Shown: positions 60,239 through 64,000 of the stretch, one piece after another | Layout: each line of letters begins with the position of its first letter | Position numbering within the stretch: the stretch's first letter is position 1 | Origin: Ephemerocybe angulata | Taxonomy: Eukaryota; Basidiomycota; Agaricomycetes; Agaricales; Psathyrellaceae | Length of the DNA stretch: 64,000 nt | Assembly: GCA_013368325.1 (NCBI GenBank) | Contig: JAACJK010000220.1 | Coordinates: forward strand, 930,001 to 994,000 | Direction: 5' to 3' | The notes under the pieces: generated by a model | What the model was told of the DNA's origin: nothing | What the model saw: only the letters and a program-made list of their open reading frames with translations | The model's database searches: none | Program-made: the position numbers and the translations under genes

Positions 60239-60723
60239 TTGCAGACCACTCTCGGCCTTGGCACTGCCATCCTCGCGCTCCCGGCAATCGCGAACGTCAT
60301 TCCCATGGACTCCGTACGTCCTAGCGATGCCTTCATCTCTGTCCCACTTACTTCGAAAGCATCACTGATAGAATGTTTGCCTCCCCTAAAGGATATTACT
60401 TCGAGGCAGCGGCTTACATGCTCCGCAGGCACTGTCCAATGTTGCCATTCGAGACACATGCCAGTGGTCCAGGCAATAGCTTTACTTCTGAGTTTGGCGC
60501 CACCTTGACGTTTTCTTATCCATTTGCGCGCAATAGCCCGGCAGCCCGCTCTCGACCACTCTCGACGGTCTCGGGATAGTAGCTCATCTGACTGGACTGC
60601 TTGGGATCGGGTGCATATCTATCCTTGTTGGGGATGCAGCCAGCAGACCGCCTGCTGCTTCTCACCGTCTTGTATCCTGATCCTAAGGCGTCCCTTGGGT
60701 GCACCACAATCAACGCTAACCAA
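60239..60723 (+). pseudogene. Decayed class I hydrophobin
   Basis: A signal-peptide-like exon (GLGTAILALPAIANVIPMDS) lacks its ATG; an intron GTACGT...TGATAG follows. Exon 2 has TCSAGTVQCCHS (Cys 1-3), then a possible intron (GTGGTC...CAATAG), then DGLGIVAHLTGLLGIGC (Cys 4). The frame then breaks before CSQQTACC (Cys 5-7). After only about 20 bases, where the intact genes have an N-G exon junction and a full intron, ASLGCTTINANQ and a TAA (Cys 8) end the copy. All eight Cys codons survive, but the lost start, one frame break and collapsed last intron argue that it is not functional. It has no TATAAAGG element like its two neighbours. Confidence 0.72.
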
Positions 60724-61597
60724 TAATGCCTGGGGCTTGGAGCCTGCGTCGTTCCCCGGATCGGCGGCATCATTGTATCCATCCTTACCTTGCTCTCGCC
60801 ATGTTCCCGGAGCTGATAGCTGATATCTGTGCTGGACAGCATTTGAAATTTCACCCTTCCATGTTTCGTGATATTTGCTTTGCTTGGTTCACCGAACCAG
60901 CTTTAGACTTCGATCGCGCCCGACGGTGCTAAATCAGTGTGATCAGCTTCTCTTCTTCTAAGTTTACCGCCACAGGTCTGCTCCGTTTCCCGCCCAGGAT
61001 GCCCTTTGGCCCACTTCTCCCACAATTAGAGGTGGGCCTCAACGGAGGACCCAGGCCAGTCGAGTTTCTGGTGCCCATCTCGATGTGCGCGCATACCCTT
61101 TTCAGTCAAATTCGCGATACTTGATTTTAAGCGCCCGTCCCAGGAGACCTCTACAACACAAGTTCGCGACCTTCCTTCGATGCCAAGCTGGAATTGGGGC
61201 TTCCTGCTCCATGGCGCACTTTCGAGCCTCTCTTTTTTGCAGACGACCCCATCCAAAGCCGACGGCGCTCCACGTCAAGCACTTCCACGTCAACTCACGT
61301 CTAAGAGGCTTCATCACAAAGGCTGACCTTGAACCTCTTCATAACGAGAATAGATTGAATGCCTTCAAAATCAACAAGCCGATAATCGCGTTCTCGCGGA
61401 GTCTCCACTCCGTCGATGGAAGCAACGCTCGATTTAGTCCTTCGCTTACTGTTCTGCACCGCGACGCTGGGGTCTCTGCCTCGGAGAGCTTCCTTTTTCC
61501 GCGCAAGAGGAGGACACCCAGATCAGGGAGATTGATTGGATATCGAGATACTGTGGTGGACTTTGAATTTACCGACGTCTAGAGTGAGGTATGCGGG
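60724..61597. other. Intergenic between hydrophobin relic and hydrophobin 1
   Basis: About 870 bp, probably the regulatory region of hydrophobin 1. An open frame at 61085-61582 has no recognisable domain and no leader features; I leave it out as a gene. Confidence 0.45.
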
Positions 61598-61603
61598 TAT
61601 AAA
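61598..61603 (+). promoter_or_regulatory. TATA box of hydrophobin 1
   Basis: GGGTATAAAGG context, 114 bp before ATG 61712; the same eleven-base context precedes hydrophobin 2. Confidence 0.7.
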
Positions 61604-61711
61604 GGCACTGGATGAACACACTGATTCAACATTCCCCAGCTCTCGCTTTCAGCTTCAACTCCTCAACCACCTTTTAGTGCATCCAACCTGCCAAACCCTT
61701 CATACCTCACA

Positions 61712-62220
61712 ATGTTTGCCCGTGTCACCGCTGCCACCATCGCCCTTGCCTTGGCCCTTCCCATGGCCATCGCTTCTCCCACTCCTTTGGTTAGTCTCAC
61801 TCTCCATCTGTGGTGTAGGGTTCAGCTGACTCTCATCTCTCGTAGGAGGCCAGGACCGACCAGTGCAGCACTGGTCCCGTCCAGTGCTGTCAAACCACTC
61901 ACACCGTAGTACGATGATCCTCTCTCTCACGGTCGAATCCTCCGAGTCTAATATGCCTATAGGGCAGCAGCGGCATTGGCAGCTTGGTCGGCGGCCTCGC
62001 CCTCGTTGGTTCCGTCGGAGACCTCATTGGGCTGACTTGCAGCCCCCTCACTTTAATTGGTGTCTCCGGAAATAGCTGCACCGGGCAGACCGTCTGCTGC
62101 AACAACAACAACTTCGTGAGTATTCCTTCCTCAGATTCGGTTTGGAAAGTCGACTCTGATGCTTTGGTCTAGAACGGTGTCGTCGCTCTCGGCTGCACCC
62201 CCGTCAACGTCAACCTCTAA
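61712..62220 (+). CDS. Class I hydrophobin 1
   Basis: Secreted amphipathic protein that self-assembles at air-water interfaces and coats aerial hyphae. The ATG at 61712 starts a signal peptide (MFARVTAATIALALALPMAI). Four exons: the first ends at 61789; the second reads EARTDQCSTGPVQCCQTTHT; the third reads GSSGIGSLVGGLALVGSVGD, LIGLTCSPLTLIGVSGNS and CTGQTVCCNNNNF; the last reads NGVVALGCTPVNVNL, TAA 62218-62220. Cysteine order C-CC-C-C-CC-C with a hydrophobic, Cys-free loop between Cys3 and Cys4 is class I. About 110 residues. Confidence 0.95.
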
Positions 62221-63228
62221 GCGAGCAGGCAGTTGTTCACCTTGGTATCTGTAGATCGTTGGTTATTTCCTGGACGCTTTATATCTCTGTGTTTTTCGTG
62301 ACGGTTGTTCATCCGACCCATACGTCGCCCCCGTCGCTCGTTTTGTTTTGTTGTTAAGCCAGAAAATCCCATACATGTACCCTTTGTCACGTTCTATGCG
62401 TATCGACCAACTTAGTACGCTCGAAGTTTTATAGCAGAGCGCGCACTGGTCCCTTCAGCTCTCATGGTGAGCAGTGTTCATGGTGCGATACTACTACACT
62501 TCCGCTTGAGCCGGAGAGGTTTCTGCAGCTTCAGATGATGTGCTAAAAGCGCTTTAAAGCTTGACGTCTTAGACACCTGTGGGCGCATGTGGGTGCGGCT
62601 TGGCTTTCTTCGAGGCAGGTCATAAACAGCCGAAAACTGTGTTAGAGTGATCCAAGGAGTGATCTGGCCTCAAGGAATGCCAAAAGTGGGACGTCCCATT
62701 CGTAAGCTCTGGCAGCCCCTACTCCTGGAAACATTCTACCGCCGTATATATGCTGTCATGCATTTCTGGTCATCTCAGCATCCGATAGTGCCAGTGTGTG
62801 GCTTGATCGTCACGCCGCGTCAGGTCTGCGAAGGGCCCTGAGTGGGATATACCAAGCCCAATACTTTATCTGCTGCCAGAGTCTGAATTCGACTTTTGAA
62901 TTATCCACCTATTCACAGAGGGCACATGTGTGTAATATTCTCTCCTCCAGAGATGCCCCGCTCCTTCAATAGCTGCCTTCTCGCGGAGTTCCATATATGT
63001 CCGTGGCAGATCAGGTCAGATCGAGGTCTCGACTTACTTTATTGGAGAGCGCAACTCGGCGCTCTTCATTGCAAAAGCTTCTATCGAGCATCCTTTCGAC
63101 CGCGGACTGCAGACGGTGTACCGTGTACCAGATTGGGAGGGTTAATTACTAGCAAAATCTGACGCGAAGGTTGCTAGGCTGGCGGACTTCGTTGAGGCAT
63201 GGGAAGCTATTAAGGATGCACAGACGGG
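62221..63228. other. Intergenic between hydrophobins 1 and 2
   Basis: About 1 kb with the hydrophobin 1 3' flank and hydrophobin 2 upstream region. No further gene seen. Confidence 0.5.
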
Positions 63229-63234
63229 TATAAA
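63229..63234 (+). promoter_or_regulatory. TATA box of hydrophobin 2
   Basis: GGGTATAAAGG context, 106 bp before ATG 63335, matching that of hydrophobin 1. Confidence 0.7.
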
Positions 63235-63334
63235 GGTGGTCGCGAACGATGCCCAAATCCCCATCTCCAGCTTTCCTCTCCTTCAAGCCCCCATACTCAG
63301 TCCCCACCTTCTCCCTCACCCTCTCTCTTAAGAA

Positions 63335-63848
63335 ATGTTCTTCCGCATCAGTGCCGTTACCATCGCCGTCGCCTTGGCCATACCTATGGTACTCGCCTCC
63401 CCGGCCGGTCTGGTCAGTTTACTCTAATCCTTGACCTATGTTGCATTCTGATAAGCCGCCTTCAGTCTGCTAGGACCGACTCGTGCAGCACTGGGAGCCT
63501 CGAGTGCTGCAAAGACATGACATCGGTGAGGCTGCACTTTCCCCGCCATTTAATAGAGTTGTCGACTGATGCTCTGGAATTAGGGCACAAGCGCGCCCGC
63601 AACCGCCATTGCCAAACTGCTTGGCATTACCGGGTCTCTTGGAAAGTTTGTCGGTTTTACCTGCAGCCCCATCAACGTCCCCGGGGCTGGAGGCACCCAC
63701 TGCACTCAGCAAGTCGTTTGCTGCAACAACAACAGCTTCGTAAGTTTAATCGTTCTCTGTCGCAGGGAGTGTAGCGTGCCTAACACGGCCATTACTCTAG
63801 AACGGAGTCATCGCACTTGGATGCATGCCCTTCAACGCCGGTATCTGA
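63335..63848 (+). CDS. Class I hydrophobin 2
   Basis: Tandem paralog of hydrophobin 1. The ATG at 63335 starts a signal peptide (MFFRISAVTIAVALAIPMVL). Exon 2, from acceptor CTTCAG, reads SARTDSCSTGSLECCKDMTS; exon 3 reads GTSAPATAIAKLLGITGSLG, KFVGFTCSPINVPGAGGTH and CTQQVVCCNNNSF; the last exon reads NGVIALGCMPFNAGI, TGA 63846-63848. All eight Cys are present. Intron positions are identical to hydrophobin 1, and the signal peptide and Cys5-8 segment are the most similar parts. The Cys3-Cys4 loop differs, suggesting different surface properties. Confidence 0.95.
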
Positions 63849-64000
63849 TAGGTGTCTTCGTTATGTCCCACCGTACTAGACCCCTTCGCTCCAGGCAGTC
63901 TTCCTATCGAGTCGTACTACTAGTTAACGATTATTCCAGTGTTGTTAGTGAGCTTGTTCGTACTGTCTTCTCTAGCCATCGTGCACGACAACCGCCCACC

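Noticed and set aside
61085..61582. 165-codon open frame on the plus strand before hydrophobin 1
   Set aside because: No domain, no homologous pattern, and it occupies the likely hydrophobin promoter; could be chance.

Overview
This is nuclear DNA of a filamentous basidiomycete, most likely an Agaricomycete. The evidence is dense genes with many 45-60 bp GT-AG introns, class I hydrophobins with the eight-cysteine pattern, a glyoxal-oxidase-type copper radical oxidase, a cluster of F-box proteins, G-protein gamma subunits ending in CaaX boxes, and several lineage-specific fungal families. There are no bacterial operons, phage genes, CRISPR arrays or intact transposons. All gene models were read by eye from splice sites and conserved motifs, so exon edges are approximate in the long genes. 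Layout, 0-10.8 kb: a DOA1/PLAA-type ubiquitin-binding WD40 protein (runs off the left edge), the meiotic HORMA protein HOP1, TRAPP subunit TRS23 head-to-head with a secreted glutaminyl-peptide cyclotransferase, an unrecognised coiled-coil protein, and a relic of a multi-TM fungal protein lying between that gene and a decayed copy of its own 5' end. 10.8-19.4 kb: the very large phosphatidylinositol 4-kinase STT4, then an intron-containing tRNA-Ser(CGA). 19.4-27 kb: an unrecognised protein, a GPI-type cupredoxin, and a same-strand pair of paralogous Gly/Ser-rich C-tail-anchored proteins. 27-34 kb: a coiled-coil protein whose start codon overlaps that of the first of two tandem G-gamma genes, then a mitochondrial thioredoxin. 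34-41 kb: three F-box genes, the last carrying a frame break. 41-49 kb: RCL1 divergent from a copper radical oxidase with an extra N-terminal domain, then PNO1/DIM2 and an unrecognised protein. 49-59.5 kb: a SAP-domain protein kinase with a displaced (WNK-like) lysine, a DUF3835/Bud27-like protein and the CTF18 clamp loader. 59.5-64 kb: a hydrophobin locus with one decayed and two intact copies. Working together: two genes serve 18S rRNA/40S processing (RCL1, PNO1), two serve chromosome cohesion or meiosis (CTF18, HOP1), two serve membrane traffic and phosphoinositides (TRS23, STT4), and several act at the cell surface or in signalling (hydrophobins, cupredoxin, copper oxidase, G-gamma). I found no single multi-gene system unknown to biology. 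The strongest unusual items are the tandem G-gamma pair with shared CATG start, the SAP/WNK-like kinase, the decayed hydrophobin with all eight Cys codons still present, and four places where conserved coding sequence is interrupted (STT4 activation loop, PNO1, the F-box/LRR gene, the hydrophobin relic).
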